Shown here piece by piece: positions 17,749 through 27,190 of a stretch of DNA of 64,000 nucleotides. The position numbers were made by a program, and so were the translations under genes. Under the pieces are notes generated by a model, which worked only from the letters and a program-made list of their open reading frames with translations, did no database searches and was not told the origin of the DNA. The DNA is from Dyadobacter sp. UC 10 (GTDB lineage: Bacteria; Bacteroidota; Bacteroidia; Cytophagales; Spirosomataceae). The stretch is from contig NZ_VSRN01000001.1 in assembly GCF_008369915.1 (NCBI RefSeq), positions 1,954,001 to 2,018,000 on the forward strand, in the 5' to 3' direction. Numbering within the stretch: position 1 is the stretch's first letter; every line of letters starts with the position of its first letter.

Positions 17749-18053
17749 TTTTTACCAATCCTAATAGTTGAAGCTTCGATTTTGTCGTACTGAATGTGCG
17801 TCCCTATAAATAATAAGTATATAGTCCTTGTGCTAAAAATGATCAGCGTAACGAGCCGATAGTTATTTCCTTTAATGTTAAAGACATATCTATCATTTCC
17901 CACAGCATCAACAGAATTGAAATCCTTTTGTACTTCATGAAAATTTGCCCAGTTGGCCTTCTGGGCTTTCTTAAACCAAACGCTCAGCGTGTTTGCAGAA
18001 TCTGGATAACGCAACGCAAACTCTCTGATCATTTTGTAGCTGATTACGACCAT
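17745..18053 (-). CDS. higB: HigB-type mRNA interferase toxin
   Basis: 102 residues with the HigB_toxin pattern: MIREFALRYPDSANTLSVWFKKAQKANWANFHEVQKDF, then DRYVFNIKGNNYRLVTLI and a C-terminal FIGTHIQYDKI. These are RelE-fold, ribosome-dependent mRNA endonucleases. The toxin gene comes first, as in other HigBA loci, and the antitoxin overlaps by 4 bp. Confidence 0.9.
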   Translation of the reverse strand: MVVISYKMIREFALRYPDSANTLSVWFKKAQKANWANFHEVQKDFNSVDAVGNDRYVFNIKGNNYRLVTLIIFSTRTIYLLFIGTHIQYDKIEASTIRIGKK

Positions 18054-18087
18054 AATTAAAGTGTGTGTTTCCGAAATGGAATATTAG

Positions 18088-18117
18088 TAAAGTTAAATAA
18101 CTTTTAGAAATTCTAAA
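18088..18117 (-). promoter_or_regulatory. HigBA promoter and operator dyad
   Basis: A perfect 7-1-7 inverted repeat, tttagaa-a-ttctaaa, lies at 18103-18117, 50 bp upstream of higB. On the minus strand TAACTTTA (18095-18088) is one base from the -7 consensus TAnnTTTG. The dyad would cover the spacer and -33 position, where an antitoxin repressor would block RNA polymerase. Confidence 0.65.
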
Positions 18118-18132
18118 TTTATTTTAAGTTAC

Positions 18133-18175
18133 AAAAAAATGACAGACCACCTGGCCTGTCATTTTTTTATCGGGT
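18133..18175. terminator. Bidirectional terminator between the ABC1-kinase operon and higBA
   Basis: A 13-bp perfect stem aaaaaaatgacag (18133-18145) / ctgtcattttttt (18156-18168) with a 10-nt loop; poly-A before and poly-T after give a U-tract in either direction. It should end the minus-strand kinase transcript before higB. Confidence 0.88.
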
Positions 18176-18186
18176 AATATCAATTA

Positions 18187-19488
18187 TCAAACCGCAAATT
18201 GCTTCGTCTCGACTACTGCCTTCAAATCATGCAGCAGGCTGAACAAGCCGAAGAAAGTCCGGTTCATATAGATAAAATGCTTGGAGCCGCGGTTCATATT
18301 CATTTTGCGGAGCTCTTTGTCATTGGCGTATTTTTCGCCCAGCGCAGCCAGTCTCTGGAAGAAAGTTTCATCCGAAAAATCAAAGGTATCCGAGTTAAAT
18401 GGCTGCGTCAAAAGGCCCAGCACATCTTTGAAAAGGTTTGAAAAATAAACGATCTCTTTCTCTGTATCCTTCGGCTTGAGAATTTCAAGCTCCACTAATC
18501 TTTTGTGATAAATAACGGGATCGTTCAGATTTTCCGGCTCTGCGAGATCGAAATAAGGCGTATAAAAAGACTCAGGGATTTCTTTGATACAGCCGAAATC
18601 GATTGCGATCAGATTGTCCTGATCATCGACCAGGAAATTCCCAGGGTGCGGGTCTGCATGTACTTTTCGCAAATGATGAACCTGGAACATATAAAAGTCC
18701 CACAGTGCCTGACCGATCTTGTTGGCCAGATGCTGATCAGGATTTGACCTGGCAAACTCCGACAAATGCCGCCCCGACATCCAGTCCATCGTAATAACCC
18801 GCTCGCAGGAATATTCAGGATAATAAACCGGGAAGCGAAGATTCGGAATGTGTGAGCAAGCTTCGGCGATTTCCGAACTCTGCGCTATTTCCAGGATGTA
18901 ATTGGTTTCCTCCGTCAGCTTGGTTTCGACCTCTTTAAAATACTTATCCGAATCCTTAGCCTGAATATTAAACATTTTCATCGCAATCGGCTTTACCAGC
19001 GCAAGGTCGGTCGAAATGCTTTCGGCAACTCCGGGATACTGGATCTTAACCGCCAGCTGTTTTCCATCCGCACTAGCCTTGTGTACCTGTCCTATGCTGG
19101 CAGCATTGATCGCATTGGCGTCAAAGGTATCGAACAGGTCAAGCGGCGATTTACCGAAATACTTACGGAAAGTCTTCACAACCAGCGGCGCCGATAGTGG
19201 CGGAACTGAGAATTGCGACAGCGAAAACTTCTCCACGTAAGCCTGAGGGAGAAAATTCTTCTCCATACTCAGCATTTGCGCCAGTTTCAATGCGCTTCCT
19301 TTCAGGTTTTTAAGTCCATCATAGATGTCCTCTGCATTGTTTGTGTTCAGGTTATCCCTTGCAGACTCCGGATTTGTTATTTTCTCACCATAATATTTCA
19401 GGTAGTTCCCCCCGATCTTTACTCCGGTTGAAATAAGCTTGGTGGCACGCTGAATTTTCGAGGTAGGTATGCTATCAATTGTCTCCAT
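18187..19488 (-). CDS. ABC1/UbiB (COQ8-like) atypical kinase family protein
   Basis: 433 residues. Family marks are the KxGQ-like LKGSALKLAQMLS (about 62-74), the Ala-rich loop INAASIGQVHKAS, lysine in LAVKIQYPGV, catalytic HADPHPGNFLVDD and metal-binding IAIDFGCIKEIPE. These proteins act as atypical ATPases/kinases linked to quinone or lipid metabolism. In Bacteroidota, which make menaquinone, the role is unclear. It starts 2 bp after the TetR gene and is co-transcribed with it. Confidence 0.9.
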   Translation of the reverse strand: METIDSIPTSKIQRATKLISTGVKIGGNYLKYYGEKITNPESARDNLNTNNAEDIYDGLKNLKGSALKLAQMLSMEKNFLPQAYVEKFSLSQFSVPPLSAPLVVKTFRKYFGKSPLDLFDTFDANAINAASIGQVHKASADGKQLAVKIQYPGVAESISTDLALVKPIAMKMFNIQAKDSDKYFKEVETKLTEETNYILEIAQSSEIAEACSHIPNLRFPVYYPEYSCERVITMDWMSGRHLSEFARSNPDQHLANKIGQALWDFYMFQVHHLRKVHADPHPGNFLVDDQDNLIAIDFGCIKEIPESFYTPYFDLAEPENLNDPVIYHKRLVELEILKPKDTEKEIVYFSNLFKDVLGLLTQPFNSDTFDFSDETFFQRLAALGEKYANDKELRKMNMNRGSKHFIYMNRTFFGLFSLLHDLKAVVETKQFAV

Positions 19489-19490
19489 TC

Positions 19491-20165
19491 CTACCGCAGC
19501 GTTTCTTTAATGAGAAATTTTCCAAAATCAATAACACTTTCTAATGGAGTGGTATCAATCAGGTCGAATGTGGCCCGGATTGATTTTTCAATAAACAGGT
19601 CGGTTTTTTCAAATCCGATCGACTCGTCGTCGAGCCAGAATTTCAATGTAACCAGAAACTGAATCCAGGCGCCTTCTTCCAATGCATCCTGCTGCGCCTT
19701 GCGGATCCGCTCGCTTTTTGCTTTGAGGTAACCCTCGCTGACCTGGGAGATGAATGCCTTAAAATGAGTCCGGAAGTCTTTCAGCTTGAGAAGACTGTTC
19801 AGCCTGTTTTTACCTTCTTTCAAAGTCAGTATGACATAGCTCCTGTTGGCTGTCAGGATTTCGAAATAGGTATAATAATAGGTTAGTAGTTTATCCCGGA
19901 ATCCCAGCAATGCAATATCTTCGCTTTGATCCATCAGCTGCACAGCCAGCTTGTGGAAACTTACAAATACACTTTTTTCAATCGCGTCGATCGACGAAAA
20001 GTGTTTGTAAAAATCCTTTTCTGCCATTCCGTTTTGCTTGCAGAACAAATACACCGACTCGGGCTTTTTGTTGTTCTCCAAACAATAATGCATGAATAAC
20101 TCAGTGATTTTTTCGGAGGTAATCTCCTGTGCAGCGGCCGGAAGTTCTTTTAATTTCGTTGCCAT
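19491..20165 (-). CDS. TetR-like transcriptional regulator
   Basis: 224 residues. An N-terminal DNA-binding segment is seen in SEKITELFMHYCLENNKKPESVYLFCKQNGMAEKDFYKHFSSIDAIEKSVF (about 17-67), with the recognition-helix pattern of TetR proteins (FYKHF) in a diverged form. The C-terminal ligand domain is helical. The gene is 2 bp upstream of the ABC1 kinase gene, a pairing I recall from other Bacteroidota, so it probably regulates that gene or the lipid signal it handles. Confidence 0.75.
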   Translation of the reverse strand: MATKLKELPAAAQEITSEKITELFMHYCLENNKKPESVYLFCKQNGMAEKDFYKHFSSIDAIEKSVFVSFHKLAVQLMDQSEDIALLGFRDKLLTYYYTYFEILTANRSYVILTLKEGKNRLNSLLKLKDFRTHFKAFISQVSEGYLKAKSERIRKAQQDALEEGAWIQFLVTLKFWLDDESIGFEKTDLFIEKSIRATFDLIDTTPLESVIDFGKFLIKETLR

Positions 20166-20255
20166 TGTATATGTTGATTAGCGCAAAATGTCTATCCGAT
20201 AAACGCAATCATCGCCGTAATCGTGCCAGTTGCTACGCCCGAATCGTGTAAAGTT

Positions 20256-21626
20256 TCACCCGAATACGTTCAGCTTCAGGAAGTCATTTACAAATTTGCC
20301 CTTCGGATCATACGCTTTGGCCAACTTTCTGAAATCTTCCATTTTTTCACATCGTTTTTCCAGGATTGCTGGAGAAATGGTAAATAGCTTGCCCCAATGT
20401 GGCCTTACATTAAAAGGAGCTAGTTCGCGTTCGATTACAGGCAACAATTTACTTACAGCCGCCCAATCCTGCTTCCAGGTAAAATGAATGGCAACTGAAT
20501 CCTGCTTGTAACACGGGCTGAGCCACAAATTATCCGCTGCAATAGTCCGGATCTCGGAAGTAAAAAGGTGTGGCCCGACCTGGTTGCCTAATTTAGATAT
20601 CGCCAGAATAGCATCGACAGCATTCTTTCTTGGTACAAAATATTCCGATTGCAGCTCCTTACCGCTACTCGGCGTGAAACCCATTTTGAAATGCGGCATT
20701 CGCTCATACCACGGTCCCGGCACACCCATTTGTGGCGTACAGTTTTCCGCAGAAAGTTCAGGTATCGGGTGTAGGTTTTTAGTAGCGAGTTTTGCGCCAA
20801 AAAATTCTTCCTCAGGCAAAACTTTCAGTGGTTTGGCACTGTTCATGCCGTGAATGTACTTCACCCAAACTTCCGTAATATCATTGCTTTGCCAATTTGT
20901 AAATAAGCTAACGCTATATCCGCTGGACTGAATTTTGTCAAAATTATCCCTCAACTGATCTAGGGGCAGGTTTTCGTAAACATATTGTCCCATCAAAAAC
21001 GTAGGCTGAATGTCCAGCGTAACTTTCGTCACCACGCCCAATGCGCCCAGGTTCACTACCGCACCATTGAATTGATCCGCATCTTTTTTCCTACTCAATT
21101 GTAAAACATCGCCACTCGCAGTCACCAGCTCCATCGCCGCGACAGCCGTAGAAAGGTTACCATTCTTCTCGCCCGACCCGTGCGTGGCCGTAGCGCAGGC
21201 ACCAGCGACGGATATGTGTGGTAGCGAAGCAAGATTATGCAACGCGAATCCTTTTTTATGCAAAACCGGGCTCAGCTGGCCGTATTTCAGTCCCGCATTC
21301 ACGGTGACTGTTTTATTTTTTTCGTCTAAAACAATCTGCTCGTCCGCATTCACGACAGATATAAATTGGTCTTTCGTATCTGCAATATTATTGAAACAAT
21401 GCCGCGTACCGAGCACTTTAAGCTTCGGATATTTGGCAACAAGCTCCTTCACCTGCTGCAACGATTTCGCTGAATCCAGCTTATCAGTGCTATATTCAAG
21501 GTTACCTGCCCAATTTTTCAACTTTTCTCGGTCGGCCGGACTGTTCGCGGCCCAGCCCGTAAGCGGTGAGAATAATGGAGCTGTCATGAGCGCAGATGAT
21601 AGTTTAATAAATGTTCGCTTTTTCAT
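20256..21626 (-). CDS. FAD-linked alditol-oxidase-like protein (VAO family), exported
   Basis: 456 residues. Residues 1-27 look like an export signal (KKRTFIKLSSALMTAPLFSPLTGWA); the twin arginine is replaced by KR. The FAD domain shows KVLGTRHCFNNIADT, LPHISVAGACATATHGSG and VVNLGALGVVTKVTLDI. The C-terminal substrate domain ends with NVRPHWGKLF and KAYDPKGKFVNDFL, as in xylitol/alditol oxidase and aldonolactone oxidases. In alditol oxidase the His of the TATHGSG region holds FAD covalently. It likely oxidises a polyol or aldonolactone, releasing H2O2. No operon partner. Confidence 0.85.
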   Translation of the reverse strand: MKKRTFIKLSSALMTAPLFSPLTGWAANSPADREKLKNWAGNLEYSTDKLDSAKSLQQVKELVAKYPKLKVLGTRHCFNNIADTKDQFISVVNADEQIVLDEKNKTVTVNAGLKYGQLSPVLHKKGFALHNLASLPHISVAGACATATHGSGEKNGNLSTAVAAMELVTASGDVLQLSRKKDADQFNGAVVNLGALGVVTKVTLDIQPTFLMGQYVYENLPLDQLRDNFDKIQSSGYSVSLFTNWQSNDITEVWVKYIHGMNSAKPLKVLPEEEFFGAKLATKNLHPIPELSAENCTPQMGVPGPWYERMPHFKMGFTPSSGKELQSEYFVPRKNAVDAILAISKLGNQVGPHLFTSEIRTIAADNLWLSPCYKQDSVAIHFTWKQDWAAVSKLLPVIERELAPFNVRPHWGKLFTISPAILEKRCEKMEDFRKLAKAYDPKGKFVNDFLKLNVFG

Positions 21627-21692
21627 ACCGGGAGTTGCGGGAAAGGTTATAGGAATTTATTACAAATTAGTTGAATAAATCATGAATACAAC

Positions 21693-23180
21693 CTAGTACT
21701 CGCTAACCAGTACATCTCTCAAAATCAGAATCGCCTCTTCCATTTCTTCTTCGTTCATACTGCCGAAACCCAGCCGCACTGCGCTTAATTTCCCGGTTTG
21801 AAAAAGTAAAGTCTGTGGAAGATGCAGGTTTCGTTTCAAACAAGCCTTGCTGACGCGCATCAGGTTGATATCCTTGCGCCACTCCGTCCAGAAAGCGAGT
21901 CCGCCCGGAGGCGATTTGAATTTGAGATAGTCGCTTAAATGCATTGTGAGCAAATTTTCGAGCGCGTCCCGACGCTGGTGATATACTTTTTGTGCCTTCT
22001 TAATGTGCCTCTGCACTTCTCCTTCGTCCAATAATTCACCCAATGCCTGCTCCATCATCAGATCTCCCTGCCGGTCAATGATCCGTCTGAATTTCGCCAG
22101 CTCAGTAATCAGCTCAGCCGGAGCAATCAGGTAGCCCGACCGCAGCCCCGGTGCCAGAGCTTTGCAAAATGAACCCACATACACAACCATACCGGCCCGG
22201 TCGGCACTGGCAAGCGGCAGCACCGGACTACTGTTGTAATGAAAATCGTAATCATGATCGTCTTCCAGAATGATAAACCCGTATTTAACCGAAAGCCCCA
22301 GCAATTCCATCCGACGCTCGGCACTGAGCGTTACCGTAGTGGGATAATGATGATGCGGCGTAATATAAAGCATGCGGATCGGGGTAGTTTCGCATAGTTT
22401 CCGCAATGCTTCGACTGATATTCCCTGATCGTCGACAGGAATGGAAAGAATATGGGCGCCTGCTTTCTGGAAAATCATATTGGCCGTATAGTAACTCAGA
22501 TCAGCCACTACTACCTGGTCACCCTTTTTGATCAATAGCTGGGAAGCAAGATAAATTCCCATTTGAACGCCTCTGGTGGTCAGGATATTTTCAGAGCTGA
22601 TATGCAGTCCACGGGTATTGTTCAGGTAATTCGCCAGCTTTTCGCGGAAATAGGTATTGCCTTCCACGTGCGAGTAACCCAGATATTTGCGGTTATTTTT
22701 CCTTCTCAAAATCCCGGAATAAGTCTTTGCAAGCTTATCCATCGGCGCCAATCTCACATCAGGAAGCCCATCGGTAAATTCCAGTTCGACATTGGAAACC
22801 GAAACCGGACGGTCTAACAGCATACTTTTTTCAAATGTAAAACCGGTCTCTCGCGGGTAACTCACCAAATCCTCAGCCCGAAAATTTTGCAATCCTGAAT
22901 GCATAATATCCGATCGATAAGTCACATATGTGCCCTTGTTCGGCCGCATTTCGACCCAGCCCTGCGCGTCCAGTTCCTGGTAAGCGGCAACTGCTGTCTT
23001 CCTGTGAATTTGCAGCGACTCCGCAAGCGAGCGGCTTCCGGGCAACTTTGCACCATTCAACAATAACCCGCGCTGGATTGCATTAATCAGTCTGTGAGCG
23101 ACTTGCAGATATACCGGTGTACCGGAAAGCCGGTCTACCAGTATTATATTTTTGAAAGGAATTTCAACCGGACTATGCAT
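21693..23180 (-). CDS. MocR-family regulator: GntR HTH fused to a PLP aminotransferase-like domain
   Basis: 495 residues. Residues about 17-85 are a winged helix (LSGTPVYLQVAHRLINAIQRG, KLPGSRSLAESLQIHRKTAVAAYQEL, GWVEMRPNKGTYV). The rest is a fold type I aminotransferase-like domain with GYSHVEGNTYFREKLANYLNNTRG, ITPHHHYPTTVTLS, IILEDDHDYDFHYN and the PLP-lysine region VVYVGSFCKALAPGLRSGYLIAP. MocR proteins such as PdxR or GabR sense PLP or amino compounds. It is divergent from the TonB receptor across the repeat locus B; a regulatory link is possible but not shown. Confidence 0.93.
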   Translation of the reverse strand: MHSPVEIPFKNIILVDRLSGTPVYLQVAHRLINAIQRGLLLNGAKLPGSRSLAESLQIHRKTAVAAYQELDAQGWVEMRPNKGTYVTYRSDIMHSGLQNFRAEDLVSYPRETGFTFEKSMLLDRPVSVSNVELEFTDGLPDVRLAPMDKLAKTYSGILRRKNNRKYLGYSHVEGNTYFREKLANYLNNTRGLHISSENILTTRGVQMGIYLASQLLIKKGDQVVVADLSYYTANMIFQKAGAHILSIPVDDQGISVEALRKLCETTPIRMLYITPHHHYPTTVTLSAERRMELLGLSVKYGFIILEDDHDYDFHYNSSPVLPLASADRAGMVVYVGSFCKALAPGLRSGYLIAPAELITELAKFRRIIDRQGDLMMEQALGELLDEGEVQRHIKKAQKVYHQRRDALENLLTMHLSDYLKFKSPPGGLAFWTEWRKDINLMRVSKACLKRNLHLPQTLLFQTGKLSAVRLGFGSMNEEEMEEAILILRDVLVSEY

Positions 23181-23234
23181 TAGATCAAAACCGGAGTAGT
23201 TTAACGGGCCGGTAAGATAGTAGTTTTGTTGGGA

Positions 23235-23392
23235 TTAGCGGTTGGCGTTAAATATTAGCTGTTAGCCATTAGCTGTTAGCTCTTGGCTGTTAGATCTTAG
23301 CTGTTAATCGCAATCGTTCTCATGAATATTTACTAATTCAAAAGCAAAGACGCTAAAAGCCAATAGCTAACAGCAAAGGCCAACAGCTCATT
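23235..23392. repeat. Mirrored word-repeat locus B (between MocR and receptor genes)
   Basis: Left arm 23235-23310 is made of heptamers based on ttagctg (ttagcca, ttagctc, ttggctg, ttaatcg). The right arm 23352-23392 carries the complementary words (agccaat, agctaac, gccaac, agctcat). The spacer is about 40 bp. It lies upstream of both divergent genes, so it is not acting simply as a terminator. No clear promoter match is visible around it. Confidence 0.75.
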
Positions 23393-23410
23393 ACCAAAGC
23401 AACACCCAAA

Positions 23411-25357
23411 ATGAAAATCGCTACTAAAATCTGCGTCCTCACTTTACTTTCTACCTCATTACTTGCCCAGGATATTTCACTGGATCCCGTGACTGTAACT
23501 TCCTCGATCGTGGAGAAGCGGGCTTCGGAAACGGGGCGGAATATTGCGGTGATAAGGGGGGAGAATTTTCAAAATCTGCCGGTGCATAGCATCGACGATC
23601 TGCTCAGATATGTGCCAGGTGTAGAAATTCAGGCGCGCGGACCGATGGGTTCCCAAAGTGATATTGTGTTGCGCGGCGGTACTTTTCAGCAGGTGCTGGT
23701 TATTCTCGACGGAATTCGTTTGAATGATCCAAATACAGGTCACTTTAATAGCTATATCCCCATTTCACCTGCCGAAATCGAGCGGATCGAAGTTTTAAAA
23801 GGCGCTTCTTCAGCGATCTATGGCTCTGACGCGGTGGGCGGTGTTATTCATGTTATTTCCAAAACGTTTGCGGCCAAATTAAATAACGGAGGAGACGAAA
23901 ATAGCCCCGCAAAAACAAATATCAGTGCAGGTATCTCAGCCGGACAGTATGGGCTTATCAATGCGAATGCAGGTGGTTTTTATCAGAAAGGCAGGTTGGC
24001 CGTTTCAGGAGGCTTGCTGACAAATAATGCTTCCGGGGTCCGGCAGCGGGGCATCAAAGGGTATTTTCACAACAATACCGCTTCTCTTTCCCTGAATTAC
24101 CAACTCTCCGAAGCGTGGAATTTGGCGGCGCGCAGTTCCTACGATCACCGGGATTTTGCGGCGCAGAATTTTTATACTGTATTAAAATCAGATACTGCCA
24201 GCGAAAAAGTAAAATCGTCGTGGAACCAGCTGAAACTCGGGTACAAAAAGAATAAAACTGCATTTACCGTTGATGCGGGCTACAAGTTCGTGGAGGATAC
24301 TTATCTATTCAATCCACATTCAATCGCTAACAATAGTAAATCGCGGCTGTGGCAGGGGCTGGCTACTTTGCAGCAGGAATTTACGCCGGCCACCAGCCTG
24401 ATCGCCGGCTTGAATTATCAGAACCGGAATATCGCTTCCAACGACCGCGGTGACCATTCGCTCCACCAGCTGGCCCCCTTCGTCTCGATTGTCCAGCGTT
24501 TTGGAGAAAATTTCACAGTTACGCCTTCTGTTCGCGTGGATTGGCGGCAAAGCATTGGCACAGAAGCGGTTCCGCAAATCACATTATCTTATAAGAAAGA
24601 TAGCTGGCAGCTGCGCGGCAGTGCGGGCAAAACGATCCGCGATGCTGATTTTACCGAACGTTTCAACAACTATAACAAAGCGCTCGTGACGGGTGGAAAT
24701 GTAGGCAATCCGGACCTGAAAGCCGAGCGTTCTTTCAGCTACGAAGCCGGCGCCGACTGGTTTTTGACAACAAATAATAAATCCCAGCTCAAACTCTCGG
24801 CCACTTTTTTCCAAAGGCTGCAAAATGACCTGATCGACTATGTAACGACGCCTTATGCCCAAATGCCAAGAAAGGACAACCTTTCTCCGACTGGCAATTT
24901 CGGTCTGGCGCTCAATATTGCAGAGGTGAATACGACCGGAATCGAAGTGGATATTCAATCTGCAAATAGTCTCGGCGCCAATCAGAAACTACTTTTCAAT
25001 GCCGGTTTCACCTGGCTCGACAGTAAGAACAGTAATCAGATACCTTCATTTTACGTCTCTTCGCACGCAAAATTCCTGACCAATTTTTCAGCTATTTACC
25101 AGGTCAACAATTTCTCATTCAGCCTGAATGGTTTGTACAAACAAAGAGCAGCCCGCGAAACGGCGGCGATCGAGGCGCGGATCAGCAGCAGCTATTTTAT
25201 GATCAATGCGAAAGCTGAATATGCTTTTCTGAATAAAATGCTGGCGGTTTATGTGCAGGCTGACAATGCATTCGACGTGCAATACAGCGACTTGCTCGGC
25301 TCCAAAATGCCCGGCCGTTGGGTAATGGGAGGAATCAGGTTTAATCTCGCGAAGTAG
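23411..25357 (+). CDS. TonB-dependent outer-membrane receptor, BtuB-like
   Basis: 648 residues with a signal peptide (to about residue 19, LLAQ). The plug follows: TVTSSIVEKRASETGRNIAVI, VHSIDDLLRYVPGVEIQARG, SDIVLRGGTFQQVLVILDGIRLNDP, and PAEIERIEVLKGASSAIYGSDAVGGVIHV. The 22-strand barrel ends MGGIRFNLAK. Plug sequence and size match the BtuB-like/cobalamin or iron-chelate class rather than SusC receptors (no N-terminal carboxypeptidase-regulatory domain). With the importer and adenosyltransferase at 6.7-12.4 kb it could be the outer-membrane step of corrinoid uptake; no cobalamin riboswitch is seen. A hydrolase follows 50 bp later. Confidence 0.85.
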   Translation: MKIATKICVLTLLSTSLLAQDISLDPVTVTSSIVEKRASETGRNIAVIRGENFQNLPVHSIDDLLRYVPGVEIQARGPMGSQSDIVLRGGTFQQVLVILDGIRLNDPNTGHFNSYIPISPAEIERIEVLKGASSAIYGSDAVGGVIHVISKTFAAKLNNGGDENSPAKTNISAGISAGQYGLINANAGGFYQKGRLAVSGGLLTNNASGVRQRGIKGYFHNNTASLSLNYQLSEAWNLAARSSYDHRDFAAQNFYTVLKSDTASEKVKSSWNQLKLGYKKNKTAFTVDAGYKFVEDTYLFNPHSIANNSKSRLWQGLATLQQEFTPATSLIAGLNYQNRNIASNDRGDHSLHQLAPFVSIVQRFGENFTVTPSVRVDWRQSIGTEAVPQITLSYKKDSWQLRGSAGKTIRDADFTERFNNYNKALVTGGNVGNPDLKAERSFSYEAGADWFLTTNNKSQLKLSATFFQRLQNDLIDYVTTPYAQMPRKDNLSPTGNFGLALNIAEVNTTGIEVDIQSANSLGANQKLLFNAGFTWLDSKNSNQIPSFYVSSHAKFLTNFSAIYQVNNFSFSLNGLYKQRAARETAAIEARISSSYFMINAKAEYAFLNKMLAVYVQADNAFDVQYSDLLGSKMPGRWVMGGIRFNLAK

Positions 25358-25407
25358 AAAATCGTTATTGAGGCGCAGTTCGTATATTGAGAAGCTATTT
25401 TGAAATT

Positions 25408-26169
25408 ATGCCTCCTCTAAAACGGACTGCGTTTTTTGTTTTGCTCGCTTTCGCTTGTTTTTCGGCTCAATACATTTTTGCCAAGGAAAGCACGCCTGCT
25501 TCCAAAGATTCGCCTAAAATGAATGTGTACTTCCTCAGCGGCCTCGGTGCAGATAAGCGCGTTTTCAGCAGACTAAAGCTGGACGATGACATTTTAATAC
25601 ACCATATTGAATGGATTAAACCTGCTAAAAAAGAAACGATCGCACAATACGCGCAAAGGCTGCTCCCGCAAATTGACACGACGAAACCATTTCAGCTGGT
25701 AGGCGTTTCGTTCGGCGGAATGATCGCCTCAGAAATAGCCGAAATCGTTAAGCCTGAAAGGATCATTATTATTTCGAGCACTTCGACAGGCATTCCAGTT
25801 TCAGGTTTTTACAGAGGATTAACCAAATTTTTGCTGCTATCGCCTTTTGCCGGGCCGGTTTTGAAATCGGCTAATAAGATCACTTACAAATATTTCGGAG
25901 CGACCACACCCGAAGCGAAATCGCTTTTGAGAGATATTTTACACGATACCGACACTAAATTTTTGAAATGGGCGCTGGCGCGTACAGGCAGCTGGGAGAA
26001 AAAGCAGCGTGCCGAAAATCTCTATCACATTCATGGAGACCAGGACCGGCTTATTCCGGTCAAACTGGTCAAGCCGGACACCGTGATCGCGGGTGGCGGG
26101 CATTTGATGGTTTTCTCGCAGGCCGCGGAAATTTCAGCTATTTTGAACAAAAAATTGAAAGGAGAGTAA
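25408..26169 (+). CDS. Secreted or membrane-anchored alpha/beta hydrolase
   Basis: 253 residues from ATG 25408 (MPPLKRTAFF); a TTG at 25387 is less likely. Residues 6-26 form a signal or anchor. Nucleophile elbow GVSFGGM (Ser), acid in HGDQDRLIP and catalytic His in GGGHLMVF are present, so the triad is intact. Substrate unknown; it follows the TonB receptor closely and may be co-transcribed. Confidence 0.83.
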   Translation: MPPLKRTAFFVLLAFACFSAQYIFAKESTPASKDSPKMNVYFLSGLGADKRVFSRLKLDDDILIHHIEWIKPAKKETIAQYAQRLLPQIDTTKPFQLVGVSFGGMIASEIAEIVKPERIIIISSTSTGIPVSGFYRGLTKFLLLSPFAGPVLKSANKITYKYFGATTPEAKSLLRDILHDTDTKFLKWALARTGSWEKKQRAENLYHIHGDQDRLIPVKLVKPDTVIAGGGHLMVFSQAAEISAILNKKLKGE

Positions 26170-26180
26170 GGCAGCTGCTA

Positions 26181-27170
26181 TTACTTATTTACCAGCATAA
26201 TCTTACCAGTATGTTCGCTGCTCTCCATTAGCCGGTGCGCTGCCGCAGCTTCTTCGAGTGGAAATTCCTTAAAAATAACGGGTTTAAACAAGCCTTTCTC
26301 CAGTATCGGCCAAACCTGATCACGGATTTCGAGTGCAAGCAACGTTTTAAATTTAATATCTCGGTTCCTTAAAGTACTACCCGTGACAGTCAGCCGCTTG
26401 CGCATGATCAGCCCGTAATCCACATAATCGTCGCCGGATTTTACCCGGCTGCCTTTCATGATGTTGATAAACACGAGGCGCCCATCGATATTCAACAGAC
26501 GGATGTTTTTTGGAATATAATCTCCTCCAACCATATCGAGGATCACATCCACTCTCTGCTCTTTCAGGACACTTTCGAAGTCATTTTCCTTATAATTAAT
26601 ACAAATATCAGCTCCAAGTGCAACGCATGCATCGCATTTTCCGGCAGTACCGGCTGTCGTAAAAACCTTGCCGGCGCCCATTGCCCTGGCCAGCTGAATT
26701 GCGGTGATACCAATTCCGCTGCTTCCGCCGTGCACCAGAAAATTCTCTCCTGGTTTGAGCTGCCCGCGCTGGAATACATTGTGCCAGACTGTGAATATGG
26801 TTTCGGGTAAAGAAGCTGCCTGGACGTAGCTGAAACCGGCAGGTATCGCAAGACAATGTCCGGTTTGCGCGATCGCATATTCCGCATAACCGCCGCCGGT
26901 GAGCAAGGCGCAAACCTGATCACCCGGTTTCCAGTTAGAAACCCCGCTGCCTGTTTCCACTATTTCTCCGGCTACCTCAAGGCCCGGAATATCCTTAGAA
27001 GCGCCGGCAGGAGGCGGGTATTTCCCCTGCCGCTGCATGACATCGGGCCGGTTCACACCGGCTGCATGCACTTTGATCAACACTTCGGTCGCATTGGGCC
27101 GGGGCATTTCGAGTTCCCGGATCTGCAATACTTCCGGCTCACCGGGTTGCGTAATAACGGCTGCTTTCAT
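26181..27170 (-). CDS. NAD(P)H-quinone oxidoreductase, PIG3/QOR family
   Basis: 329 residues. Zinc-free MDR fold: MKAAVITQPGEPEVLQIRE, AAGVNRPDVMQRQGKYPPP, NADPH-binding FLVHGGSSGIGITAIQLARAMGA, VDVILDMVGGDY and the C-terminal MESSEHTGKIMLV. The PIG3-like sequence YPPPAGASKDIPGLEVAG is clear. It reduces quinones or enones with NADPH in the cytosol. Convergent with the hydrolase (11-bp gap). Confidence 0.92.
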   Translation of the reverse strand: MKAAVITQPGEPEVLQIRELEMPRPNATEVLIKVHAAGVNRPDVMQRQGKYPPPAGASKDIPGLEVAGEIVETGSGVSNWKPGDQVCALLTGGGYAEYAIAQTGHCLAIPAGFSYVQAASLPETIFTVWHNVFQRGQLKPGENFLVHGGSSGIGITAIQLARAMGAGKVFTTAGTAGKCDACVALGADICINYKENDFESVLKEQRVDVILDMVGGDYIPKNIRLLNIDGRLVFINIMKGSRVKSGDDYVDYGLIMRKRLTVTGSTLRNRDIKFKTLLALEIRDQVWPILEKGLFKPVIFKEFPLEEAAAAHRLMESSEHTGKIMLVNK

Positions 27171-27190
27171 TCCTGATCTTTTAATGCGGA

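Noticed and set aside
23181..23410. Cobalamin riboswitch upstream of the BtuB-like receptor
   Set aside because: No B12-box (GCCACTG-like) or supporting stems; the region is filled by the heptamer repeats of locus B.
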